A model generated the notes under the pieces. It saw only the letters and a list, made by a program, of their open reading frames with translations. It was not told the DNA's origin and did no database searches. From an uncultured Verrucomicrobiota bacterium (lineage in GTDB: Bacteria > Verrucomicrobiota > Verrucomicrobiia > Opitutales > Opitutaceae): a stretch of DNA of 64,000 bases. The DNA is taken from the NCBI GenBank assembly GCA_903876795.1, contig CAIRBK010000036.1, forward strand, positions 78,573-142,572, given 5' to 3'. Below, in pieces: positions 33,155-43,722 of this stretch (position 1 is the stretch's first letter; the number at the start of each line of letters is the position of its first letter). Position numbers and translations under genes: made by a program.

Positions 33155-33956
33155 TGTCGGCCACGATGCCGCTCGCGCGAAACTCCCCGCCTTTTCGCGT
33201 GACGCGGACCACTCGGATCGACGATCCCTCCACGTCCACCGCGAGGCCGCCGAAAGGCCGCGAGAAGGACCCCGTGTTGATCACCGTGATGTCCGGCCTG
33301 CCCGGCACGCGCCAGACTCCGGGGTAGTGGGTGTGGCCGAGCACGACGACGCGGGCGCGCGGGCGTTGCGCGCGGGCGAGCGCCGCCACGATGCGGGGTG
33401 TGTTTCGCCAGGTGTGCAGCATCGACAGGATGCGTGTCGGCGGGATGAGCGTATGGGCAAGCCGCCGCGACTGCGCAAGGATGCCGGGGTGGAAAAATTC
33501 CTCGGGGTCCCGAAGGTCGAGGCAGGCGACGCGATTGAGGTGAAGGCGTGTTTCCACGCTCGCCAGGGTGGAGGCGTCCCGGCCCTCGCGCAGTACCGCG
33601 AGCCGTCGGTCGATTTCGATTCGTTGACGACTCCAAGGCGCGATCGAGTCGAAGAAAACGTCGCCGTGGGTGATCCATACGCGGTCGTCCGCGAGACTCA
33701 GCTCGGCCACCTCGGAGATGTCGGGGTCGTGGTTTCCGCTGATGAAGGTCGTCTCCGCGCAGGTGTTTTTGAAGTGGTTGCGCAACTCGTCCCAGTGTTG
33801 GCGCAGCGAAGGGACCACGGTGTCGAGAGTGTCCCCGTTGAGCACCAGGCGTTCGGTCTCGCGCAGCAGCGGGTTAAGCGCCGCCGGGGACTGCGCCGTG
33901 CTGCCCGGGTCGCGATAATGAAGGTCGGATAAAATGCGTGTGCGCGGGGCGTGCAT
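33138..33956 (-). CDS. Metallophosphoesterase
   Basis: A 272-residue calcineurin-like enzyme with all metal motifs: ILSDLHYRD (about 8-16), LNGDTLDTV, SGNHDPD, ITHGDVFF and VLGHTHYPG. The substrate is not evident. UDP-2,3-diacylglucosamine hydrolase (LpxH) is one possibility, though LpxH has additional features not obvious here. It converges on the RDD gene. Confidence 0.88.
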   Translation of the reverse strand: MHAPRTRILSDLHYRDPGSTAQSPAALNPLLRETERLVLNGDTLDTVVPSLRQHWDELRNHFKNTCAETTFISGNHDPDISEVAELSLADDRVWITHGDVFFDSIAPWSRQRIEIDRRLAVLREGRDASTLASVETRLHLNRVACLDLRDPEEFFHPGILAQSRRLAHTLIPPTRILSMLHTWRNTPRIVAALARAQRPRARVVVLGHTHYPGVWRVPGRPDITVINTGSFSRPFGGLAVDVEGSSIRVVRVTRKGGEFRASGIVADITLAD

Positions 33957-34280
33957 GATGCGGAATGCGTTGGGCGCGAGATGGAGGGATGGTCTGGGAC
34001 GACTGCGGCGACGGCCCGGAGGCAGCCAAGACGAATCGGCCTTGAGCGGGAAGCCCCATGTCGCTCGCCAGATGGCTTTCGTCCATTCTCCATCGGGTTG
34101 ATAACCGCCTCGACTCTCCGACTTATCTCTGCACGTTGGCTGTCTCCTGTCTCTGGACTGTTTGTAATCTAGGTCCGGATTATGCCAGACAAACCCTAGT
34201 TTACATCCTTGGGCGCGCGGGTCGCGCGTCCTCGGCCCGCCTTTGCTGCGCGGGCATTTGGTTCGGCCCGTTTCGCATCC
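33957..34280. other. Long non-coding leader region upstream of the DEAD-box helicase gene
   Basis: A 324-base spacer with no convincing reading frame. It is less GC-rich than the flanks around 34100-34200. It probably holds the divergent promoters of the phosphoesterase and helicase genes and a long 5' leader; long leaders are common for cold-inducible helicase genes. No known RNA motif was recognised. Confidence 0.45.
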
Positions 34281-35561
34281 ATGTCATTCAAAGATCTCAA
34301 TCTCGCCGCCGACATCCTCCGCGGCGTCATTTCGGCCGGCTACACCGACCCGACTCCCATCCAACTGCGCGCCATCCCGGTGGTGCTTTCCGGTCGCGAC
34401 CTGATCGCCTCCGCGCAGACCGGCACCGGCAAGACCGCCGCGTTTGCCCTGCCCATTCTTTCAAAGCTCGGCGCGCATGGCCGTGCGCCGCGCGTGCTCG
34501 TCCTCGAACCGACGCGCGAGCTCGCCGCCCAGGTCGAGACCGCGTTCCGTGATTTCGCGAGACACACCGACATCCGCACGGTCGCCCTCTTCGGCGGCGT
34601 CGGCTACGGACATCAGCGCAACGAGCTTAAGCGCGGCGTCGACGTGATCGCCGCCACGCCCGGCCGCCTGGTCGATTTCATCAAGGGCGGCGAACTCTCG
34701 CTCAACACCATCGAGATTCTCGTCCTGGACGAAGTCGATCGCATGCTCGACATGGGATTCCTGCCCGTCGTCAAAGACATCATCGCGCGCTGCCCCAAGG
34801 GTCGCCAGACGCTGTTTTTCTCCGCCACCGTTCCTCCCGAGATCGCCGCCGTCGCGTCGTTTGCGCTGCGCAATCCCGAACGCGTCGAATGCGGCGTGAA
34901 CCGCTCCGTCAACCAGTCGGTCAACCACGCGCTTTATCCGGTCGCGTGGGCCCAGAAGTTCGACCTGCTCGTGGCGCTGCTCGAGAAAACCGATTATCAA
35001 AGCGTGCTGATCTTCAGCCGCACCAAGCACGGTGCCGACAAGATCGCCGCTCGGCTCAAGGCCGCCAAGCATACCGTCGCCATCCTGCACGCCAACCGCT
35101 CGCAGAACCAGCGCATCGAGGCCCTCGCCGGCTTCAAGAGCGGCAAGTACGAGATCATGGTCGCCACCGACATCGCCGCGCGCGGCATCGACGTCGCCGG
35201 CGTGACCCACGTCATCAACTACGACGTGCCCGAGAATCCCGAAGACTACGTTCACCGTATCGGCCGCACCGGCCGCGCGATGGCCGTGGGCGACGCGTTC
35301 ACGCTGGTCTCGCCGGAAAACGCCGACGACATCCGCGACATCCAGCGTTTCATCGGGGCCAAGATCCCGGAGCTGCGTCTGGAAGGTTTCCCTTACCAGC
35401 CCTTCGTCATGAATCCCTCCTATCCGAAGAAGGGGCAGCAGCAGCGTCGCGGCGGCGGCAATGGCGGAGGCGGCCAACGGCCCCAACGCGGCCCGTCCAC
35501 CGGTGGAGGTCGCCCAAGCGGCGGCGGCCGATCCGGCGGTGGCAACCGAGGCCGTCGGTGA
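34281..35561 (+). CDS. DEAD-box RNA helicase of the RhlE type (motif II is DEVD)
   Basis: A 426-residue helicase. Motifs: Q-motif around YTDPTPIQ, Walker A AQTGTGKT (45-52), PTREL (78-82), ATPGR, motif II LDEVDRMLDMGF with D150-E-V-D153 in place of DEAD, SAT, then LIFSRTK, ATDIAARGID and HRIGRTGR. The C-terminus (about 375-426) is a Gly/Arg-rich RGG-like tail for RNA binding. RhlE/DeaD-type enzymes act in ribosome assembly and RNA decay. The ATG at 34281 gives the usual short N-terminus; an upstream start only adds Arg/Ala-rich sequence. Confidence 0.93.
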   Translation: MSFKDLNLAADILRGVISAGYTDPTPIQLRAIPVVLSGRDLIASAQTGTGKTAAFALPILSKLGAHGRAPRVLVLEPTRELAAQVETAFRDFARHTDIRTVALFGGVGYGHQRNELKRGVDVIAATPGRLVDFIKGGELSLNTIEILVLDEVDRMLDMGFLPVVKDIIARCPKGRQTLFFSATVPPEIAAVASFALRNPERVECGVNRSVNQSVNHALYPVAWAQKFDLLVALLEKTDYQSVLIFSRTKHGADKIAARLKAAKHTVAILHANRSQNQRIEALAGFKSGKYEIMVATDIAARGIDVAGVTHVINYDVPENPEDYVHRIGRTGRAMAVGDAFTLVSPENADDIRDIQRFIGAKIPELRLEGFPYQPFVMNPSYPKKGQQQRRGGGNGGGGQRPQRGPSTGGGRPSGGGRSGGGNRGRR

Positions 35562-35571
35562 GGGTGTGTTT

Positions 35572-35612
35572 CCGCCGTGCCTCCTGACACGTTCAGGAGG
35601 CGTGAACGGCGG
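35572..35612 (+). terminator. Strong hairpin after the helicase gene
   Basis: GCCTCCTGA and TCAGGAGGC pair around CACGT (35579-35601), extended by an outer CCGCCG/CGGCGG pair. There is no T run, so it may act as a terminator with other signals or protect the 3' end. Confidence 0.55.
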
Positions 35613-35681
35613 CGGCAGTTTCAGCGGCAACGCCCATAATTGTTTTCCTTCCGGTGAGGGACGACTTATCTTGTGGCCAAG

Positions 35682-36743
35682 ATGAGCGAAGAACCCCCGC
35701 CGCCCCAACTGCGTCTGCGTCCCCGCAAGCGCGAGGAAGACCCCGTCCCGCCTGCGCCCGCTCCCGAGCAGGTCGTTGCGCCCGTCTCACCGTCGGTTGA
35801 CGTCAACCCACCGCCCGTTGCGCCGACGGATGCGTCTTCGCGTTTCCGTCTCAAGCCCAAGCTGGCGGTTGAGCCTGCCGGTGACACGTCCGTCGCGGCA
35901 TCGGTCCCGGAGTCCCCGACGCCTGGCATTGTCCCGCCACCCGGGGCGGTCGGAGCCGGGCCTCGACCGGAGCCGGAAAAGCCGGAGTCCACCGCCTCGG
36001 TGCCGGGGCAAGCGGTCTCCATCACTCCCGCTCCCGAGACGCCGATCCGGGCCGGACCAGTTCCCGAGGCTCAACGGGCGCTCCCTCGTGAGCCTGCATC
36101 CGTCTTGCCACCGATGGCCATGAATCCGTTGGCGGTCCCTCTGCCGCCCGCGCCATCAAGCGCGCCGGTCGGAGCGGTCGCCCGTCGGCCGGTGGTGCCG
36201 GCGCCCGTGGTGAAGCGTGCCCCCGGCAAGGCGGGGTTGCTGCTCGGTTTGCTGGGTGCCGTCGTGGTGCTGGGCGGCGGAACGCTGTCTTTCCTTTTTA
36301 TGCGCCCGGAGTCGGCTGAACCGGTTGCGCCGATCAGGCCCGCCGCAGTTCCAGCGGCAGTGCCCGCCGTCCCCGTTACCGCCCCCGTCCCCGAGACGCC
36401 CAAGCCGCCGCCGGCACCGACTCCTGCTCGGCTCGAAATCGCTCCGCTCCCCTCGTCACCCGAAATGGTTCAGGCGGCTGCGACCGATCAGGCCAAGAGC
36501 GCCAAGGCGGCGGTCAATGCCGCCCCGGTGGTTTCACCCGAGTTCCGGCTGTGGACCGACGGCGTGCGCATCAGCGGCGTGGCCTCGGGCAGTTCACCGC
36601 GCGCCATCATCAACGGCCGGCTGGTGCGTCCCGGCGATCTCATCGACACGGGCGAGGGCATCGTCTTCGAGGGTATTGATGTGGAAAAGAAGCAGGTGAT
36701 GTTCCGCAACCGTGCGGGCGCGGTCGCCGGCAAGGCGTATTGA
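35682..36743 (+). CDS. Proline-rich single-pass protein with a GspB/PilP-like C-terminal domain
   Basis: A 353-residue protein. Residues 1-185 are Pro/Ala/Val-rich and disordered; one membrane helix lies at about 188-210 (GLLLGLLGAVVVLGGGTLSFLF). A second Pro-rich linker follows, then a compact domain of about 60 residues (LWTDGVRISGVASGSSPRAI, then NGRLVRPGDLIDTGEGIVFEG). That domain resembles the C-terminal region of GspB and PilP/GspC proteins of secretion systems. A start at GTG 35673 is also possible. No secretion genes are adjacent; a link to the pil operon is speculative. Confidence 0.6.
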   Translation: MSEEPPPPQLRLRPRKREEDPVPPAPAPEQVVAPVSPSVDVNPPPVAPTDASSRFRLKPKLAVEPAGDTSVAASVPESPTPGIVPPPGAVGAGPRPEPEKPESTASVPGQAVSITPAPETPIRAGPVPEAQRALPREPASVLPPMAMNPLAVPLPPAPSSAPVGAVARRPVVPAPVVKRAPGKAGLLLGLLGAVVVLGGGTLSFLFMRPESAEPVAPIRPAAVPAAVPAVPVTAPVPETPKPPPAPTPARLEIAPLPSSPEMVQAAATDQAKSAKAAVNAAPVVSPEFRLWTDGVRISGVASGSSPRAIINGRLVRPGDLIDTGEGIVFEGIDVEKKQVMFRNRAGAVAGKAY

Positions 36744-36765
36744 TGGATTTGTTACGAGTGGATTC

Positions 36766-37875
36766 TCACCACGTGTCGACCGGGCCCTTGGGCACCGGGA
36801 TCGACTCGCGGGCGAAGACGGGATCGTCGGGATCGCGCATGAACGAGGCGACCATGCGCTCGGGGGCGAACTTGGCCTTGAGCGCGCCGGATTCGTCGCA
36901 GAACTGCCGCCGCCAAACCAGAAACTCCGCGACCGCGGCGTCGAAGTCGGCGCGGGATTGGATGGTGATGATCCGCGCCTTGAACGGCTTGGCCGGACCG
37001 AACCTTTTCGCATACCAAGGGGCGACCTTGCGGAAGAGCTTCGCGCCGTGCTCCTCGCCGTAAAATTCGCAATACCGCTCGAAGTGCCGGCGCAGGACGC
37101 GCAGGCGCTCCTCAAACGCCGGTTCGGGCAGCAACTCTCCGGTGCGCAAGTAGTGGTCGGTGCGTTTGAAAATCCACGGATCGTAAAACGCCCCGCGGCC
37201 GACCGACACTCCGGCGCAGCCAGTCTGCTCGATCATGTGCCTGGCGGCCTCCGGTGTGGTCACGTCGCCGTTGCCGATCACCGGAATGTTCTTCACCGCC
37301 TGCACCACGGAACGGATGCCCACGAGGTTGACCTGGCCGGAAAAGCCCTGCGCGCGGGTGCGCCCGTGGACGAAGATCGCGGCGACCCCGGTGTCTTCCA
37401 GCACGCGGGCCAGGTCGGGCGCGGTGAGGTTGTCGTCGTCCCAGCCCAGGCGCATCTTGGCGGTCACGGGGATTTTCACCGCGTCGATCATGCAGCGCAC
37501 CAACGCGGCCGTCTTGTCGAGCTCGGTCATCATGGCGGACCCGCCGCCTATCTTGACGACCTTTTTCACGGGACAGCCCATGTTGATGTCCACCGATTGG
37601 GCGCCCATCTCCTGGCAGATGACGGCGGCGTCGCGCATCTCCCCGGCCACGGAGCCGAAGAGCTGGATGGCGAGCGGGCGGTCCTCGGCGCACGATTCGA
37701 CGAGCTTGAGGGCGACTCGATTGCGCTCGATGAGGGAGCGGGCGTTGACGAGATCGGTGGTGGCCCAGCCGAGACCGCCGAGTTCGCGCACCGTCAGCCG
37801 CATGGGCAAGTTGGTGTAGCCGGCCAGCGGAGACAGGAAGAGATTCGAGGAAAGGGAGTGCGGACCGATGCGCAT
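36766..37875 (-). CDS. tRNA-dihydrouridine synthase (Dus family)
   Basis: A 369-residue flavoenzyme. Motifs: LFLSPLAGYTNLPMRL (start of the TIM barrel), VDINMGCPVKKV with the catalytic C101, IPVTAKMRLGWDD, IFVHGRTRAQGFSG and IPVIGNGDVTTPEAA. It reduces uridine in tRNA using FMN and NADPH. It is closest in layout to DusB. The ATG at 37875 is chosen because the open frame upstream has no family similarity. HTH2-class site e lies about 100 bases upstream. Confidence 0.92.
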   Translation of the reverse strand: MRIGPHSLSSNLFLSPLAGYTNLPMRLTVRELGGLGWATTDLVNARSLIERNRVALKLVESCAEDRPLAIQLFGSVAGEMRDAAVICQEMGAQSVDINMGCPVKKVVKIGGGSAMMTELDKTAALVRCMIDAVKIPVTAKMRLGWDDDNLTAPDLARVLEDTGVAAIFVHGRTRAQGFSGQVNLVGIRSVVQAVKNIPVIGNGDVTTPEAARHMIEQTGCAGVSVGRGAFYDPWIFKRTDHYLRTGELLPEPAFEERLRVLRRHFERYCEFYGEEHGAKLFRKVAPWYAKRFGPAKPFKARIITIQSRADFDAAVAEFLVWRRQFCDESGALKAKFAPERMVASFMRDPDDPVFARESIPVPKGPVDTW

Positions 37876-37973
37876 GGTGGTGCTGACGCCGAGCACCTTG
37901 CCCTTCCATTCCGACGCTACAAACGCAAAAACCACCACCGCCGCCTCCGCCGTCCCGACTCTAGCCGCCGCAG

Positions 37974-38000
37974 AACAACTAACACAATGGGTTGGTTTTC
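37974..38000. promoter_or_regulatory. HTH2-class palindrome, site e
   Basis: The left arm AACAACTAAC is exact; the right arm GTTGGTTTT is partly degenerate; the centre is ACAATGG, the reverse complement of the CCATTGT centre of sites d and f. It lies 31 bases after the HTH2 stop and upstream of the dus gene. Confidence 0.65.
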
Positions 38001-38030
38001 CGGTGCGAGTGCCGGGTGCGGGCAGGGAAA

Positions 38031-38444
38031 TCAGGGGTTCTCGGAGTCTTTGCGCGGGCGGATGGGTTTGGGGGTGGCGTAGGTCAGCGACGGATCGCGG
38101 CCTTCGGCCATTTCGCATAGCCAGTGGGCGAGGCGCAGGGTGATTTCCGCGTCGGGGAGTCTGGAGCGACCGGAAATATAGTCCGATAGCCGTTGCGGCG
38201 GGATGCCCAGGTGGCGCGCCAGCCGGACCTTGCTGCCGTAGGGTTTGAGGCGGGCCTGGAGTTGGGTGGCGAGCACGTTCCAGAGCGGCGTGTCGTGTCC
38301 CGGTTGCCGCACCAGGCCGCCTGCGTTTTGGCGTTTAGGGCGCAGGGCTTCGGCGGCGCGGCGGGCCCCGGCTTCCGCAGCCATGGCGGCCGCGACGCCC
38401 AGCTCGCCCCACAATTTCAGCGCATAAGGAAGAGGAGTGTGCAT
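38031..38444 (-). CDS. HTH2: small XRE-like DNA-binding protein, paralogue of HTH1
   Basis: A 137-residue protein with Ala-rich N-terminal helices, then DTPLWNVLATQLQ, the helix-turn-helix VRLARHLGIPPQRLSDYISG and RLPDAEITLRLAHWL. It matches HTH1 in length, domain order and motif (35 of 64 residues in the C-terminal half by eye). Most differences fall in the recognition helix (RQRIDDFLIGRR in HTH1 against PQRLSDYISGRS here), in line with the different palindromes around it. Site f lies 14 bases upstream and site e 31 bases downstream. Confidence 0.75.
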   Translation of the reverse strand: MHTPLPYALKLWGELGVAAAMAAEAGARRAAEALRPKRQNAGGLVRQPGHDTPLWNVLATQLQARLKPYGSKVRLARHLGIPPQRLSDYISGRSRLPDAEITLRLAHWLCEMAEGRDPSLTYATPKPIRPRKDSENP

Positions 38445-38457
38445 GGAGTTTTTAAGA

Positions 38458-38484
38458 CACAGCTAACCCATTGTGTTAGTTGTT
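38458..38484. promoter_or_regulatory. HTH2-class palindrome, site f (probable operator of HTH2)
   Basis: Right arm GTTAGTTGTT is exact, centre CCATTGT, left arm CACAGCTAAC with two changes. On the minus strand TTGAAC (38487-38482) overlaps its edge and could be the -35 box of HTH2, so protein bound here would cover the promoter. Confidence 0.7.
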
Positions 38485-38560
38485 CAAGGGCGCGAGCGGG
38501 GAAATTTGGAGGTGAAAATGGGCGTTGGCGGCCGGGGTGGGGAACGGACAGGATCGGGAT

Positions 38561-38989
38561 ATGGAGGGAAAATCACCTGGGCCCGTGCTGCTTTACGACG
38601 GGGATTGCGGCTTGTGCAACGCGGTCGTGCGCCGCCTGCTCCGCCACGACCGGCGCGGTGTGCTCATGTTTGCCCCGCTCCAGGGGCGCACCGCCCAGGA
38701 GTTTTTGCGCGGCCGCGGGCTGAACACGGGGGATTTTGACAGCCTGGTGTTCGTCGCCGACCTGTCTCGCGAGGATTCGCCTTATTGGCTGAGGTCCGCC
38801 GGCGCGCTGTCCGCCTGCATGGAAATTGGCGGTTTCCACAGGCGTATCGCCCGCGTCCTGCGGCTCCTGCCGTCGTCGTGGCTCGACGTGGTTTACCGGC
38901 TGGTCGCGAGGTCACGCTACCGGCTCTTCGGGCGTTACCGTCCGACGCCGTTGCCCAGGCCGGAGTGGGCGCGGCGGATACTCGACTAG
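38561..38989 (+). CDS. DCC-family thiol-disulfide oxidoreductase-like protein
   Basis: A 142-residue protein with the name-giving motif near the N-terminus: LLYDGDCGLCNAVV, cysteines C16 and C19, then FAPLQGRTAQEFL and SLVFV. The family (DUF393) has a thioredoxin-like fold. Its substrates are unknown. The ATG at 38561 is chosen because the DGDC motif should lie close to the start. It converges with the adenylate kinase-like gene. Confidence 0.88.
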   Translation: MEGKSPGPVLLYDGDCGLCNAVVRRLLRHDRRGVLMFAPLQGRTAQEFLRGRGLNTGDFDSLVFVADLSREDSPYWLRSAGALSACMEIGGFHRRIARVLRLLPSSWLDVVYRLVARSRYRLFGRYRPTPLPRPEWARRILD

Positions 38990-38992
38990 GGA

Positions 38993-39061
38993 GTGTTTCG
39001 AAGAAACCGGGTGAAAGGTATCAATAAAAAAGATACTTTCCCCGGGTTTATTGCGAAACAC
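38993..39061. terminator. Long imperfect hairpin between convergent genes
   Basis: GTGTTTCG (38993-39000) pairs with CGAAACAC (39054-39061). Inside it AAACC/GGTTT-like, GGG/CCC, GAAAG/CTTTC and GTATC/GATAC segments pair with small bulges around an A-rich loop. At 69 bases it fills the gap between the two stop codons. It is probably a bidirectional terminator. Confidence 0.6.
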
Positions 39062-39075
39062 GGCCCAGGGCTGGA

Positions 39076-40299
39076 TCAGCCGCGGCGGATTTCGGAGCCG
39101 CGGAAACGGATCTGGATGCGGTAGACCTTTTTGGTGCGGCACTTGATTTGGCCGGTTTTAAGATCGAAACACTCGGGCACCTCGATGCGGTGCAGGTCCA
39201 CGGTGGCGTGGAAGCCGCGCTCCGAGAAGATGTCGATGAGCATCGCCAGTGAAATCGGATCGTCCAGCAGGGTTTCCTCGGTGTTGACCAGCGCCGTGCC
39301 GGAAATGGCGTGGCGGATGACGATCGGGACGACCTTTTTGTCGATGAAGCCGACCACCCGGGCAAACAGTTCGCTGTGTTCCAGCGCGTAGGTGTCGAGA
39401 CGCTTCACCAGTTCCTGGCGGGCGTGGACGATGATCTCGCTGGCCACGGGGATCACGCGGAGGATGTCGTGCGTGCGGGAGTCGAGCTCGAGGGTGCTCT
39501 GATACTGGAGCTCCACGAGGATGTTCTGCTCGACCTCGGAGATGTCGCCTTGCGCGTTGATGAAGTGATAGTGGAAAATCTCCTTCAGCGATTGGAGCGC
39601 CTCCCATGTCTGCTCCTTGAAAACGCGATAGCGGCGCTGGGCGAGGGCGGTGTCGTAGTCGGTGGGGCGCTCCTCGAGCAGTTCGCCGACGCCGGTGCGG
39701 CGCACCTCGGCGTTGTGGGCGAGGATTTCACGGCCGCGCTTGAGCTGGCGCTCGACGGAAGTCTTTTCATCCACGAAAAGCAGCATGATGTGGATGGTGG
39801 TTTGGCGGAAATGGATGCCGAGCGGGGTGTTGTAGAACTCGCTGCGGAGGGCCTGGATGTGCTCGACGAGGAGTTTGAGGCATTCGACCTGGACCTTGGT
39901 GCGCGGGAAGCCGTCGAGGATGACGCCGTCGCGGAATTGCGGCTCGAGCAGCCGGCCTAGCAGGAGTCCGATGACCTCGCGGTCGCCGACCATGCCGCCG
40001 GCGTCCTTGATGCGCTTGGCCTCGGGGCTGTCGAGCAGGGCGCTGACCACGATGGGCTGGCAGGTGAGACCGCGGGTCTTCAGGATGAAGTCCGTGTGGG
40101 TGCCTTTGCCCGAGCCGGGCGCGCCGCCCAGCAGAATGATTTCCTTGGGGAAGCGCATTTTTTCCCGGCCCACGCTGGCGATCAGCGTCTGCCAGGCCGA
40201 AGTGAAGATGATCTGGGCGTCCTTTATCTCCAGATCTTGGGCTGAGGTTTTGGGCGAGACGGTTTCGACTGAGTCGGGGTCGGGGGAGGGGAGGGACAT
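39076..40299 (-). CDS. Adenylate kinase-like nucleoside monophosphate kinase with a large extra C-terminal region
   Basis: A 407-residue protein, nearly twice the usual adenylate kinase. Residues about 50-250 form the kinase: P-loop GGAPGSGKGTH (58-68), the NMP-binding part with GGMVGDREVIGLLLGRLL, DGFPRTKVQ and RREILAHNAEVRRTG-like lid. From about 250 there is an extension with IIVHARQELVKRLD, DDPISLAMLIDIFSERGFHA and RTKKVYRIQIRFRGSEI that I do not recognise as a named domain. A 50-residue leader precedes the P-loop. Its nucleotide substrate is not evident. Confidence 0.8.
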   Translation of the reverse strand: MSLPSPDPDSVETVSPKTSAQDLEIKDAQIIFTSAWQTLIASVGREKMRFPKEIILLGGAPGSGKGTHTDFILKTRGLTCQPIVVSALLDSPEAKRIKDAGGMVGDREVIGLLLGRLLEPQFRDGVILDGFPRTKVQVECLKLLVEHIQALRSEFYNTPLGIHFRQTTIHIMLLFVDEKTSVERQLKRGREILAHNAEVRRTGVGELLEERPTDYDTALAQRRYRVFKEQTWEALQSLKEIFHYHFINAQGDISEVEQNILVELQYQSTLELDSRTHDILRVIPVASEIIVHARQELVKRLDTYALEHSELFARVVGFIDKKVVPIVIRHAISGTALVNTEETLLDDPISLAMLIDIFSERGFHATVDLHRIEVPECFDLKTGQIKCRTKKVYRIQIRFRGSEIRRG

Positions 40300-40672
40300 G
40301 GAATTGGGAATGTTCGGTTTAGAGGGATTCGGGGGTGGAGTTCGATACTAGAAATACGCTTGGCGAAGAATTACGTCCGTTCCGTCCGCGAGATCGATGG
40401 ATGACATCGGTCAAATTTTGGAACGTTTGGACGGGAACCCGGGCGCGTGAGTTGTGTCATTCAAGACGGACGATGGTTGAAGGTTTTCCCTGATGCGGCC
40501 GAGGTTTCCTCGAAGGCATCGGTGGTGTGGCCGACAACGGTCTTCCGTGTTCCCCGTGTGATGTGTCAAAAGATATGGATTCCCGGATGTGCGAAGTCCG
40601 GGGTTGTTAGTTGAAGCTGGACCTGGCGGGGTCGCCCTCAAAGGCGGCCCCGCCTTGGCTTGCGAGGCCCGG
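40300..40672. other. Non-coding region between the kinase-like and U32 genes
   Basis: A 373-base spacer without a convincing reading frame. It should hold the promoter of the kinase-like gene (minus strand). It also has a small hairpin CCCGGA/TCCGGG (40582-40602) and a larger GC hairpin near the U32 stop. No RNA gene was recognised. Confidence 0.45.
40625..40654 (-). terminator. GC-rich hairpin after the U32 gene
   Basis: GGCGGGGTCGCC and GGCGGCCCCGCC pair over 12 positions, all but one Watson-Crick, around CTCAAA, beginning 18 bases after the U32 stop on the minus strand. A T run is missing. Confidence 0.5.
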
Positions 40673-43249
<2,577 letters not shown>

Positions 43250-43722
43250 GGATGTGCGGCGAACGATGCGCGCAGGCCGATGGGGGGCAAGCTCAGCCAT
43301 TGATCGCCCCGGGTGCATTCCGGCGGGTGGGGCATGCCCCGCAGGCTGAGGAGCAAGAGCCCGCAGGGCTGCGTGGTCTTAGCCGCTAGAATCATCGAGG
43401 ACTAAGCACAGCCCCAACTCTCGTGTATCTATGTAACGATCTTACCCCTTTGGCTCGACCGCCCCCTTGGACCCGCCCCCGCAAATTTTGTCGTCGGCAC
43501 CCCTTGACAGGATAAGCCGTATGGCGGCGGTGCCGATCCCGCGTTGGATGGGTGGCAGCCTGCGGTACGATCACTTCACACGGAATTGTCGACTGAACTG
43601 TTACATTTTAGTCACTTAATATATTTGAATATTTTTAATCAAACACGCGGCTTGGGGGTCTTGCAACTGTTCCCGATAAAATTCATTTTCCAGTAAAGAA
43701 TTTTCGCAATAAACGCGGACGC
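43250..43722. other. Non-coding region in front of the LamG gene
   Basis: A 473-base spacer. The GC content drops sharply near 43600 (TTAATATATTTGAATATTT). TTGACA at 43504-43509 has no good -10 partner. The AT-rich final 130 bases probably hold the promoter of the LamG protein gene. No RNA gene or reading frame was recognised. Confidence 0.45.

Noticed and set aside
32238..38484. Repeated AACAACTAAC sequences as a CRISPR array
   Set aside because: The copies are kilobases apart, palindromic and not regularly spaced; no cas genes are present.
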